Shown here: positions 34,824 through 47,680 of the stretch, in pieces
Layout: each line of letters starts with the position of its first letter
How positions within the stretch are numbered: the stretch's first letter is position 1
Origin: Rallus limicola
Lineage: Eukaryota; Chordata; Aves; Gruiformes; Rallidae
Reading direction: 5' to 3'
Length of the DNA: 64,000 nucleotides
NCBI GenBank assembly: GCA_022605955.1
Contig: JAKCOZ010000003.1
Coordinates: 12,905,331-12,969,330 of the forward strand
Translations under genes and position numbers: made by a program
The notes under the pieces: generated by a model
What the model saw: the letters and a program-made list of their open reading frames with translations, nothing else
Told to the model about the DNA's origin: nothing
The model's database searches: none

Positions 34824-37800
34824 CTTCTAAAATTTCATAGCAAACTTACATTAGTCAAGTTCAACTTTGAAGTCTTCCTTCTGTCTGCTTTCTGTCTTAG
34901 GGAGAAGAGCTGAGGCAAGCAGCCTCTAAAGCAAGTTGACCGCATACATACAGAAACCAGGGCCTGTCCCCTATGTGTTGCTTCTTTCTGTCCTTAACTT
35001 GGGGATATTCACTGTGCAACCATTTGTCACTCTGTACCATTCCTCATTCCACCAGTTCACTATCAGAAAAGAGACACTTGTGTAGTTTACTCTGGTGAAA
35101 CCCTAGTTTTTGCTTAATTCGAAGGCTGTACCATCAGTGTGGTTTGGAATCATGTGACAGTAGACTTGCCATTTGGCAGTGAAAGCATGGATGGGCTGGA
35201 ACACTAGCAGAGTGTAGAATGGATGCAGAACAGGAGGGTGTGGAAACAGGCAAGGAGGACTGCACAGGGTAAGTGGGAGAATAGGATGAACTGCTCGATT
35301 CCAAGCATGGTGCAGAATCTGTTGAAGGGATCACCTGATCCCTCAGGGCTGGACTTCTTACACTATGTTAACCGCATGGTAGAAGCATGCACCAGAGTAT
35401 CATTCATGGGTCTGCCCGATAGGTGGAAGTATTGCGAGTGCTTCGACAAGTGCCACAAGCAGTATCATTTGAATTTGTTTGAATTCTGTTGTGCAAAGGA
35501 AAAAAAACCAAACCCAAACAAGTTAATGCTAATGTTTTGATTAATTTTTTTCTCTTTAGCTTTCAGTAGACTGAATTTTCTTAAAATGAAAACAGAACCT
35601 GGTTATGTGGCTTGTATGTGTGAAGACAAAATTGCTTAACAATTCTGCACTGTAGATAACAGAGAAGTTAGAGTTGTGCTGTTATATGAAAATACTGAAT
35701 GGTGTGTGCTGAAAACAATCAAAAGCTAAGCACTGTCTAGGTTGTCTTGATATGCGTGTGTGTTCTATGGTAGAAGATAACAACCAGAAATCAGGAGTTA
35801 AGTCTAGCTACAGCAATGACAGGTGGGCTATTGTATCTGATTCTTTTAGTGAGAGAACTTAATAAAAGTGCTATTAAAATCACACAGCTAATCAAAAGTC
35901 TTCTTTTTAATGTAAAATAATATTAAACCCCAAATTAACAAAGTTGCCTTAGAGTTGGAATGTGTTTTTGCTGTGCTCACACTACATAGACAAAGCATAT
36001 TGCACTCTGTTTTGCAATAGTAGCCCTAACACAACTACAGTTGGTGTTGCTCTACTTCTGGGTTAGGAAATAACTTTAAAATAGCTTCTTGGTTTGTTAA
36101 TTTGAATGTCTGTGTGTAACTGCTGAAGTGTCTAACTGAAAGCAGAACAACTTAGATACAATGGCTGCAAATTGAAAAGTTACTTTTTTCTGTGGCTGTG
36201 TGTCCCTCGCAGTGCACCACCGTGCACATGATGTGTGTGTGCACCTTTGTGCACGCATGGTGTCTGCATGTGGCAGCAGCTGAAGGCATAGATAGCAGGT
36301 CATGGCTGCAGGGAGAATGCTGGATAGGTGGATTTTGCATGCCAAGAGATGGGCAGTGCTGGAGGAGGCTGCAGCTCCTCGCTTTGTGCTGCAAGATCTC
36401 AGTGCTCGGTAAGGGATCCCTGAAAGTTTATCCACCAGTCTGAACTAATAGGGAAGGACTAGAAACAAAAATATCTCCTATTTTATAAACCTGCCTTATC
36501 TTAAAAGAACAGCTCCCTGAAAAAAGATTGTAGGTTGTAGTGGTACTGGGAGAGTTGCAGAAACAGACCAATAGAGATACTGTACAAATGTCTTGTTGCC
36601 CTTCTGTTAAGGCAGCATGTTTGGAGATTCCGTAAGTGTGTGCAGACCAGACCTGCTGCACTTACTTCTCTTTGGGAGGTCTTGGATTGAAATGAAACAC
36701 AGCTTATCCCTCTTTCCCTTTCAGAACATGAGTTTGAAAAAAATACTTGGAATCGGTGAAATGCATTTACAGTGACAGGTGTAATACATCATTTCTCATT
36801 ACATTTTGCAAATGATACAAATGAAGAAGTAACACATGTAAGTGCTTCAGGACAGTATCTGATGTTCTCCTTGTCTTGTGTGAAAACTTGGGTTATGGGC
36901 CTGTAATCCACACTCATTGAAGAGTGCCAGAAGTTGAAAATTAGTCAACCCAAACCCCTTCTATCAGAAATAGATACAACTTGTTTGGGCCACAGAAGAG
37001 AGATGGTGTAAGCTTTCCTTATATTAGTTCATGATTGCTAAATGGCAAAGTTTACATAATCCCTAGGTTATAGGTCTAACTATGGTATCTGAGTTTACTC
37101 TATGAAAGCAGCTGAGTGAAAAGCTTTCTTTGTACTATTAATGTGAAAGCCAGCACTTCATTTAACTATAAAGTCTTACATGGAACAGTATAGTACAACA
37201 CTTTTACTGTCTCATCTTTGGTCTGCACAGCATTCCCCATCCTTGCTATTTCATGGGCAACAGAATCTCTTATGGCATGGCTACTGGCATAACATAAAGA
37301 AACCACATCTGCAGCTATGGGTATTATGATCTTTCAGGGTACCTGTACATGCCTTTCTTTTGTCTCACAGTTTGCAGTAGGGTGGGAAACCCAGATTTCC
37401 TCAGCCACCATCAGAGATACATCAGGTGGCTGCAAATAACTCAGTGCAGGTAGAGCTGGCAAAAGACACAGAGTTGGCTTAGAAAGAGATAATGATTGGT
37501 GTCTATCATCTCTGGCAAGGAGCTGGAGTTGGACATGGAATTTATTGTTATTCTTTAAAGGTCTGCCATCTGCTGAACATGATGTTCTGGACGAGCAGAA
37601 GTTATCACCAGACTAATTACATTAACCAAACATGGGGAGAGTTTTAAATATATATATTTTTTTAAGAGCCATGAATAAGTAATATCTGAAGTGATACATT
37701 ACCACTTCCTTCTCTAGAACTGTTTTAGGGCTGTGCGGGTTGGTGGGGTTTTTTTTCAGTAGATTTTTTTTTTTTTGCTTGCTTCCATGGCAGCTGCCTC

Positions 37801-40800
37801 CTCTTAAAAGCTTCCTGATATTTTTCATTAGGTGTGCTGCTTCCTCTTTTTTGTGAACCAAAACATTGCAGTCTTTTTGACATTTCAGCATGAAGCTTCA
37901 AAATCTTATTGGCAGTAATTTTAGCACAATTTTTTTGGCTACTATGACATTCATTATTTATTTAAAAAAATTATAAAGGATGTAATAGGAATTTCCACCT
38001 GTGTATCTAATAAGAAAATGCTTCTGTAAACAGAGTAGTCTCAGTATGCACAAAATACGAGCAAGGTTTTGAGCTGGGCTGGGCCTGTGCTGACACAGCT
38101 ACCCATCCTTCACAACGCCCTGCATGGTGCAGTAGGACCTACAGCATCTTCTTTGTATGGTAACCTTGCCTTGGTGATAGCAGAAATGGGAGCAATTTAC
38201 AAATTATGAGCTTAAACCTGAACCAAAACAACCTAAATTTTTTGTAAAGGAAACCCAGAAGTTTTTTTGTTTCAGCAGATACAGTCTACAGGACTGTACT
38301 TCTCTCTGAACTGCTTGTCTTACCAAGCTTTGTGGCTTTTAGATTTTTAGCCACTGAAACTTAGTATGTAAACTAATTTTTCTGTGTGGCACCACACAAA
38401 AGGTTTAATTTTCCTCTGGGAATTCTGTCCTCCCCTCTAAGGCATTGTCTGTCCAAATGTGTGGTGGGCTTTAAGCCCTTCGTGTCAGGAAGTTGTTTGT
38501 TTTTTTTTCCCCTAAGAAGATCTGCCCTGTGAAATTTAGCTGACTCTATTTTTACTAACTCTATTTTTAAAGATTTATTGTCATACATTGCTTTGTCTTT
38601 TCTAGTCTGATTCACATGCAGTTTACAATTAAAGAGTTTTTCCAAGCTCCCAGCCTGTTAACTCATAGCAGGTTCCAAAAATCAGTCTGGATGCTTCAAA
38701 TAGCTGTCTCTCTTCTGCAGGTGAGCAGGTAGTGTCATCCCTTATCTGGCCACCAGTGTTGTCCACAGCATCTCTTTAATTTTACCTGCCTTATTTTGTT
38801 GCTTTCATTGGCCTTTTAAATAATTTTTTCATTAAGTACAAACACTGAAGAAGGTGATAACGATTGAATGCCACTACAATTCGCTGCTTAACATTGAGAC
38901 TGGAAAACTACCTAACTACCTACCTAAATTCTCTTTTGCCTGGTTGGGGTCTTTTCAGCATGGTTGGGGTCTTTTCAGCCAAGGTGTATTTTTCAGAAGC
39001 ATAACAATCAAAAGAAAACATAAAAAAACATTTCTGAAATCTGAACTGAGACCCTGTTAGCCCAAGGAACAGGGCTGAGGAGATCCGATCTTGACTCTGT
39101 AGGGAGGAAACAAAGTAAAATCTTTGGGTTTTCGTTATCTGTCCAGAGAGGTCTGAAGTTTCTGAGTGATTTGAGAAATCTTAATTTGCAGAACTTGCTG
39201 ATGTTTAACCACAAGGTTCATTATCTCTCCTTGCCAATCTGTTCTCTAAAATAAGAAGAGACATCTATCTGTTGTGTCCTGTTGTATCTTTCTAGCCCTG
39301 TTCATGCAGGGCTTTTCATACTGGGTAATGTTCTGGCTGTATTACCTCTATCAACATTCCCTTTGATTGAAGGACCCCAAAGGCTACTGCAGTTCGTCTT
39401 GACTAACACTTTATTTCTCCTATATGTTCTGCGTGGCTTTTTGAGTGGTTTCAATGTACTATTCAGTAATTACCCCAAATCAGTATTCCTTTTTTTGGGT
39501 TTTTTTTTTGTTTGTTTGTTTGTTTTGTTTTTGTCGTAGTATTTTGGGTTTTTAACTTGAAAATGTGACTTCTTTAGCTTGTCCTATGTTGTAATTACTT
39601 CTCTTTTGTGATTATTGCTTAGCGTAATATTTGCTTTAATTCTCTGAGCTTTGAAGGATGCTTTGCTGCACCACAGGAGACCATGAGGCCTGGGGAAGGC
39701 AGCTAGCTTCTTGAGGAGTGTCCTGAAAGGACCCTTGGAATTGTGCATATTGTGCAATAAAAATTGGCAGTGTCACTAAGTGCCTTTAACTACAATGTGA
39801 TCTGCCTTCCTTAGGCATGGGAGAAGTACATGTCAAAGGGTAGTGCTTATCACAAATAAAATCGGTCAAAATAGGACAAAAGTTGCTCACACTCTGCAGT
39901 AGTATTTACCCTGGTTGCCAAAGCAGCTTCGCTGTGGTGGAAGAACTCACACTGCCCTTACCGACTCCCTGCCTTTTATATACAAGACCATCCTATGTAC
40001 TTACAGCCTTCCTCTAAACTTTAATGAACACAGCTGAATGCTACAGTCTGAAATGTTTGAGGGTTTTTTCCTTCTGCCATGTATCCCATTTTTTGTGCAG
40101 CAGACAGCTTTGTTGCTTTCCAAGTTCATTTTGAAGTACACTTATTTCTACTTGACTCCAGTAAGGTGCTTGCTAACTGTTAATAGCATGACTTCCAGGA
40201 GGACCCTGACAGCCCTTCAGGCACGCGCATTTAACCCTGTGAGGGGGAGGTAGGTGGGAATTTGGTTTCAGGTGGGAGCTGGCAGTACCATCAGGGCTTT
40301 TGACACATCACACCTCTTTTTGTCTGAGCAGTCGCATTTCCACCGAGGTTCGCAGTGCTAAAAATACATTAAATGATTAAGTAGGAAAAGAGAGTTCCCT
40401 CTGGCTGTGACTTTACGGGAGGCTATGCCAATCGGAAGAGAAACTTCCATGTAATCCCCCGTGATTTTGCGCTGAATGTGTGTGTGTTACCTGGCGAGTT
40501 GGTGGGTGGCTGCAAGAGCCCCTACTGTGCTGTAAAACAACGTTCATTAATAGCTAAAAGTAATGTTCTTTGCCAGGATAGGGAGGAGGAGGGGCAGCGG
40601 GGTGTGTGGGTGTCTCTAGCACAAAGACACCAGGTATTTTTTCCAAGAAGTAAAGGTGCATTGCTTCTTTCAGGGTAGACAGGACCATGCAGTGAGCCTG
40701 AGTGAAAGCAAAAATAATTATTTAGCTCGAACTACCTAAAAGAAAGCTGCTGCTTCTCACTCTTCAGGCACGTCTTTAGTCATCCTCTATTAGTCAGTGT

Positions 40801-40900
40801 AATTACAGAGGCTACAGAACTAATTCCAGATAGTAACCAGTGTTGACATGTACAATTGAGGCTTAAAAAAAATACTGATTTAAATTAGATTTTCCTGCGA
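34824..40900. other. Non-coding, mostly unique sequence
   Basis: No supported exon. A CpG-containing open frame of 105 codons lies at 35223-35540, followed by an A-rich stretch. There is a cluster of GTGCAC palindromes at 36210-36255, a 20-bp tandem duplication at 38941-38980, and a (TTTG)n microsatellite at about 39508-39535. Confidence 0.5.
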
Positions 40901-40979
40901 GTTAAAGGAGCCCCAATCTGATTGTCAGTTACCGCAATCAGACACTGCTCTGCGCTCAGGGCTTTTCTGGTCTCCCCTG

Positions 40980-42240
40980 CTTGCTTTCTCATACCACGTT
41001 GGCAAGCTGCAACAAGTGAAACTCCACCCTTCCTACACACAGACCGGGGAGAATAAAGTGTATCGACGGCGGCTGCCGGCGAGCAAAATGCGGGTTTCTG
41101 CGGAGGTGCTGCTTTTCCAGACGGTCGCTGGTGTGCAGCTGAGAAAGGGGCGGGATCCTTTTCAAGCAACTTGCTTGTGATTTGCTGAATTCATAGACTT
41201 TTCCCCTTAAAATCCCAACCCTCTTCTTTTTTATTTTTTTTTCCTCCCTTTTTCTTTCCCTTCCCACCCCCTAACACACACACACGCACGCCCCTTCTTT
41301 TCCTTTCCCTTTTTCTCTTTTTGAGAAGTTGAGTCGCTGCCGCCTCTCAGCGCGCACGGCAGCTGCAGCCGGGTCCCACTGCCTTGTGCTGACACCATGA
41401 GCGCGGAGGCCGACGAACCCAAGGAAGGTACGGGCTGTCGCTGTTTCCACAGGGCGGGAAGCCTTGCGCGAGCGCGTCGCCGGCGCCGCGGTCGTGGGCG
41501 CGGAGGAGAGTTTCTGCTCGCTTTAGCTTTTTTTTTGGGGAGGTTTTCAAAGGGGAGGGGAAAACGGCTTGTCAAAGCCATCCAGATTCCTGCTGATTCC
41601 AGCGGAGATGGATGGCCGAAGCCCCAGGGACGCGCGTCGGTCTCGGCAGCAACTCTCCCGCGGAAGGCGGATGAGTGGCAGGAGCGGCGTTTCCAGACAC
41701 TGCGAGTAGAATATTGAAAGAGGAAGACCTCTTGTTATTCTTTTAAAAAATTCGTAAGCACTGTGTTTTTTTCAACAAAAGAGGAAGTTGGATGGGGGAG
41801 AAGTGAAAGGTCATTATTTTGGGAATAAGCTCGATGCCGCTTTACTTCCCGGTGCGGATGAGTGTGCGTTGCACGCCTGTGAGAGCCGGCGGGAATGTGC
41901 CCGAGATACAGCGTTTCATTTACGGCTTCTGCAGTGAAACGTGTGAAGGAGCTGGAAGGGCTCCAACAAAAATGCAGTTCCTCACTAGTGTTGATTGGGA
42001 GGGGGTGCCAGCCGGAGCAGGACAGTAGGGAGCGAGCGGGGGAGGAGGAGGGCAATTTCCTGAAAGTGCCTATATACAAAAGAGCATTTATAAGGAAGAG
42101 GGAGCAGGGCAGGAGCGGGGTTATACGCTGGGTTTCTTCAGACAGAACTAATGTTTCATGGTTACGAATAGTCTGCGAGGGGACTCAGGCTTCCCGAGGT
42201 TGGGTATGTCCCAGAAGATCATTAAGCACAAGGCATTAAG
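40980..42240 (+). promoter_or_regulatory. TNFAIP8: CpG island and proximal promoter of TNFAIP8
   Basis: CpG-dense sequence surrounds the first coding exon and continues some 800 bases into the intron. GGGGCGGG (41147-41154) is a GC box of Sp1 type. A strongly pyrimidine-rich tract lies at 41211-41325, and the short stretch between it and the ATG (41326-41396) is GC-rich. No clear TATA box lies at a convincing distance, which suits dispersed CpG-island initiation. Transcription probably starts within the tract or just after it, but I cannot place the start. In mammals the gene is induced by TNF and NF-kB. I found no unambiguous kappaB site by eye here. Confidence 0.75.
41397..41427 (+). CDS. 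TNFAIP8: TNFAIP8 first coding exon (N-terminal 10 residues)
   Basis: ATG at 41397 in good context (A at -3) followed by nine codons gives MSAEADEPKE plus the first base of codon 11. A donor G/GTACGG follows directly at 41427/41428. Joined in phase 1 to the acceptor CCCGCAG at 60029 it gives ...DEPKE-V-ATDVF, which lines up with the N-terminus of the mammalian 198-residue isoform as I know it: same length, and acidic with a conserved KEVATDVF junction. The exon sits in a CpG island. The short acidic leader is the variable part of the protein and precedes the folded domain. The exon is too short for ordinary ORF detection. Its identity rests on frame, phase, length and position upstream of an unmistakable exon 2. 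Confidence 0.92.
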
Positions 42241-45200
42241 CGAGCAGTAAGGCTACCCGAGCATTTTGTATTTGATGGAAACAAGAAGCTTTCACAACAT
42301 CTTAGATGTTTTTCCCCTTACGCTCTGTACTTCCCCCAGTTGGAGAATAACATTACACGGGACCTTTATTTGCTTACTTGCGTAAAAAAGGGGTTTGGGT
42401 TTTTTTGATTTGCAGAAAACTCAATGTGGACTGGGTCAACCTTAATGCTGATAGAACCTGGTTATTAACGCAGCACAACAACCTGTGTTTTGTTAAGAAT
42501 TACAAATAGTTCTATTTTCTTTTCCTTTATTCTCATCAAATGGACAGAAGAACTAAAAAAAACCAAAAAACCAACAACAAACCAGCTTGCTGTTTGGGTT
42601 TTTTTTTTTAAATTGAAAAAGAGAACTGAAAAACAATTCTGTGCAGAAACTGTTTGAAAAGGAGAATATGTGAAAAGAATATGGCAATATGAACATTCTT
42701 CCTCAGTTTTACAGCAGGGGAGATCAGCATGCATGCCATAGTGTGAAAGATCCTGTGGTTCACATACAGGAAGCTCCAGACAATTTTACCAAGTTGTCTG
42801 TATTTGAAATGTAAATTTTCTTGTTTGAAGAAACCTTTTACCTCCTTAGATGACTCAGAGTCTTAAAATCCTCTGAAAATATTTCTCTGCCTTTCTGAGT
42901 ATTTCTTTTGAAACATGTTGAGATGCCACAATTTTCATGCTAAAAAAAGCATTTGGAGCGGGTGGCTAAGACAGGAAAGAATGGATAGCTTTTTGGTAAA
43001 TTATTTTTTACCTGGGGAAAAAATAGGGTTGTTTTTTTTTAATGCTGAATTTTAATAGAACATAAAATAAAAGTAGGTATTATGAGACAATGAGGCACAG
43101 ATGTCACTGAGAAGGTGTATAAATCAGCCTGTAAACACATTCCTAGTAATATGCTCCCATCTGTAAAAGAATTAAGATGCATGAGAAAAGGGAGTTTAAT
43201 GTATATGTGAATAAAGACTGGGATTAATGGGTGAATATGTAGAGGTGCAGGTTTTACACTACTTTGCCTAGTCTGATTGCACATGGCGTGAAAGATCACT
43301 GGGCAACATACTGGAAAATACAGTCAAATAACTGGATTTGGCATAAAATACGCACTCAAGAGTCAGCTACCTAGCTTTATTTCATCAAGAAGATGTTTTT
43401 GGCATAAATATAATTGATGCTTCAAACTGAATTTGGGGCTCAGGCTTTGAACATTAAGGATATATATGATCTTGTAAGTGGTGTACTAAAAGGGTGGTTG
43501 TTGATTCTTCATTTAGGTCACTCTTTGACTTGCCCATAAATGATGAATCTCTGCCAGGTAATTCCTAGTTAAAGGTCTGTGGCTTCTTACGAAAGCAGCA
43601 GAGGGTACATTTGGATAATTATAATATAGTTATTTTACCAAATTCTGTACATTTCAATGTCAAAGTTAGCAATGAAAGCAAAACAGTTAGTCGGTTACAA
43701 GTTAAAATGTGAGAGGAGGAGAAAGCTACAGAAAAATATTGGTTTAATACTTGTAATCAAAGGCAGAGTTCTCTATTTTCCTTCAGGCAGAATTGCTCCA
43801 GTGTCCAGGGAAGCATCACTGGCAGGAGTTAGTGAAGGGGATATATGAGGAGTTCTGAAATTCATTTGCAGCTTCCAGACTGGACTCTCAGACCACATGT
43901 TGGGAGATGAGCAGCCTGAATAAAAAGGAGGTTTGAGGGCACAGCAATAGCATCCAAAATTGTGCATGTTCTGATGCTGAAGTGAGCAAAGCTTCACTTC
44001 CAGTTACTTAATATGAGTGAGTATCAGTATTTGGAGAATATTGGGATGTCTATAAAAGTGGATTTAATGAGTTAGTATGTATTTCTAAAATGTGTGTAAT
44101 GAAATCAAAAGCCATAGGTTGAGCTGCTGTAAAAATGGACTGTACACATTGTTACTGAGTTTTAAATACAAATGCCTGAGTATTTTCTTTTTTTTTTTTA
44201 TAATCTAGTAAAGGTAGACTCTTTAACCTCTAGTCAAATACTACCTTTTTAGCAGTAATTGAGAGTAAAAGTGCATCTCTCGAAGACAATCATTGCAGAC
44301 TGTATCTTGTACTAATTGCTGGATATGGAGTGTGCAACAGTGTATCAGGGCCTTCCAGCTTCTACCTTTCATCTCTGTGTGGTCCATATTAGAATGGCAA
44401 CATGAAACAGGTTTTTTTTCTCCCATCATTCTTCTTAGAAGCATCAGAACAATCTATATTCATCTATATACTACAATGCTGTGGTAAATACGTGTGTGTG
44501 TGCACACGTGTATGTGTGTGTGTTGGTGTATGTATGACAAAAATCTGTATAGCATTCACAGATTCCAACAGCTGTCCTGGTATAAATAGTCCCGGCACAT
44601 TTTCCTGTAGCTGCTTTTGCCCTGGACGACACTGAGAGCGTGGTTAAGTAAAGAAAAAGACTAGCATTTAATTGCATGGCGCAGTGCAATCTGGTGTTGG
44701 ATGGTGGCATGTCATGTACCAAGGAAAGTAACAGATAGTTTTAGGATGTTATTTGACATCCTTCCTTCCTGCGATCTAAGGAAAACGTTTTTAATGCTGT
44801 CATAATAAAAATAGGTATAATGAACATACCTTTTTTAATACGTGCCAATACTGGTTTAAACTGCAGTGTTAACGGATTCCTTACATAGCGTTTCCTCAGT
44901 AGAAGGAAATAGTAATCTACATAAAGCTCAAAAAAGCTTCAGCTTTATTCTACGGGTTTTACGTTGGATATTTAGAAAACGGGAGATAAATCTAATGTGT
45001 CAAAGGAGAAGTAAATAACATAGCCCATGAAACGATGGATATTGTATTACAAAGTCAGAAGCAGGGACAGCCTGCATCACACCTCTGTCATACTTAGTTT
45101 TAAGTACCACATTTCATGGAAGAAAGACATCCCTGCATTCCTACAACTGCTCAGAGCTTTTTTAGATACAATTAGCATATTTTAATCCAAATGAGATTAC

Positions 45201-47159
45201 TGAGAATGAGTTCACCTGTTTTCTTCCTTCTAGAGCTCAGAACAAAGACAGGGTTACAAAATGACAGAGCACTCACTCACTGTTTTAAGAAGTCAGTACT
45301 CCCTCCTATAAGTAGTCATGGAGTTGCTTTGACATTTTTCAGTCACCTCTCATTGTGTGAAAGTTTTCCAGGGCAGAATCGTGTTCATTTAGATAACAAA
45401 TTGTCTGCTCTTATGCTCCTACAGGCCACTTATTCCATCCAAACATCAATGACAATCTGTAATGTATGATTCTCCATCCCACTGCCTCCAAAACTAGAAA
45501 CTTTTCTGCTCTTATGCCAGTGATCAGGGAGATCCAATCTGTGCAAGTAGCACATTATCCATACTTAAATGCAGTGTGCACCAGGTAATGACAGGCCTGT
45601 TTCACATTAACTTTTGAAGCCACAGACTGGTTTTAAGCATAATTAGAATAAACTGGATGAAAAACATGGGATTAAACAGAAATAGGATGTCTTTGGACAC
45701 AGGTCTGAATGTGTATGTGTGAATTGTGGTAGTTTTAACAGCTGTTTCTCTTTCGTGGAGCTCATTTCTCCATATTGAAGCCACAGGGAAGCAGCACAGA
45801 AAATCAGTACTAAGCCCCACATATCTGACTCTCTTCTCATCCTGTAGACCGCAACATGTGGTCTTCCTTTTTTTTCACCTGCTCTTTGCTTACAGTCCAT
45901 TGTCAGAACAACAATCTATAAAACATTAAGGGGCTTTTTTTATTGAGAGTAGTTTGAACAGCTTGTTTCAGGAGCAGGAAGAATCATCTGCCTCCAGTGG
46001 ATGTGTTCAAGATCTAGACTATTTAATTTGAGGATTTTATTTTTATTCTACAGATAACTTGCCCACTGTTGAGGGGAATTAAAAGATTACTGGGATCATT
46101 ACATATCATGTTCACAGCTCTATAAATCAGAGCAATTTGGCATTTCATGTAATCCCTTCTATGAATTATTAGACTTCAAGATTAATAGGACAAGCTAAAG
46201 GCAAAATAGATCACTTTAGTATAGAAAAGAAAGAAAGGAGGTAATGGCAAAATTAGAAAGAAAGAATTACTACTAACCAGGCATTGGAATGCTATATCCC
46301 ACATGCATAGGGAAAGCATTGCCAGAGTTGCAAAAAATGGGAGTGGAAGGAAAAGCAAAAGAAGCTATCACCCTAATGAAGAAAGTGCAGTGGGAAATTT
46401 GGAGGAAGTAAAGATAACAGTACACAGGCAAGTCAGAACTGCTAGATGTTTTTAATGCAGTTTTCAGGATTGTACGTTTAATGAAGGAGGATAAAGGAGA
46501 TGGAATAAGGGGCTTTGAGGACAGCAGTGCAACTGCCTGGGTTTGTAGCACAGCTGCTGCAGCTCCATGTAGATGCAGGCACTTTAATATCTCAGTAAGA
46601 GCACCGACTTAAGGCTGTTAAATGATAGGGCTGGAATCAGCTCTGCATCTCTCTCCTGGAAAGTCAAAAGAATGGTTGGTTTTATATTCAGGGTAACCTC
46701 TAAGATAACCTATCTGTGAACGGATTAAGTGGCCACCCTCATTGCTTCTTCTACAGGCTCAAATTGAATGTGTTTAACTGTTTTGTTGTTGTTGTGCACC
46801 ACATTTGAAAGTCCATATGGAGCAGATGTGCCCTGCAGAACACTTCATACCCCACGTACTTAGCAGTCTCTTCCTTGTGCAGCTGGAGCAGATGAGGAAG
46901 CTAGGTGGTAATTAGAGCAGAGGTCCTGGGATAAGCACTAGCCATAGCTGGTAGGTTACTTCAGAGAATCACTGAAACTCCTAATAGGTTAATCATTTAG
47001 CTGTGATTGTTGGGTTGAATGCTAGATTGCTTTGAGAAAATGCCATTAATATAATTACACTTACGCAATCAAATCTTTTAATCCCTAGCAAACTGCAAGT
47101 GTGTTTAATTTCAAATAAGATACAGTCCCTTGAGCTATCTGGTCAATAGAGAGAACCGT

Positions 47160-47680
47160 AGGTTGCCTGAAGCTGCAGGGAACTTGAAGAGGTCATTGGC
47201 ACACCTTCCACTCCAGGCAGAACAAGCCTTGCACATGGATCCAGATTCTCAGATAAGCAAGGTTTTCTAGTTGGGTTGGTAGTGTCTTCAAGAGTGGTGG
47301 TCCCACAACTTCTCTCCCAAAATACTCCCGACATTTACCATCCTTGGTGCGAAAGTGGTTATTCCTGATGAGAATTCCCCTTGCTGGTTCTGTTGCCCCT
47401 TGCTCTTCTGCTGTGTGAGCCTTCCTCAGTCTTCTCTGTAACTACTCAGTAACAAGTTAGATGTATTGGTTAGGTCCACAGTTGGTTTTCAGGGTGAGTA
47501 AATGTCATGAACTCAGCCTGTCCTCCAGCTCCCTGAGCACCCTGGTGTCTGTCTGCTGGACTTGCTTCTGTTTGTCAGCCCCTTTTTTGAAGAGAAATTG
47601 GGGAGCTCAGAACTGAACCCAGTACTCCACTTGTGAGAAGACAGTTTGTTTTGAAAGTCTACTAGCCTTTTCTATCTTAC
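47160..47680 (-). mobile_element. Old CR1 LINE fragment
   Basis: Minus-strand CR1, well diverged. GGGAACTTGAAGAGGTCATT near 47188 resembles the tail, and the CAGCCTGTCCTCCAGCTCCC and GGGGAGCTCAGAACTGAACC ... CAGTACTCCACTTGTG blocks (47515-47635) are characteristic of CR1. The part between them is weak. Confidence 0.7.

Noticed and set aside
44490..44530. TG-rich stretch as a regulatory element
   Set aside because: An ordinary imperfect (TG)n microsatellite.
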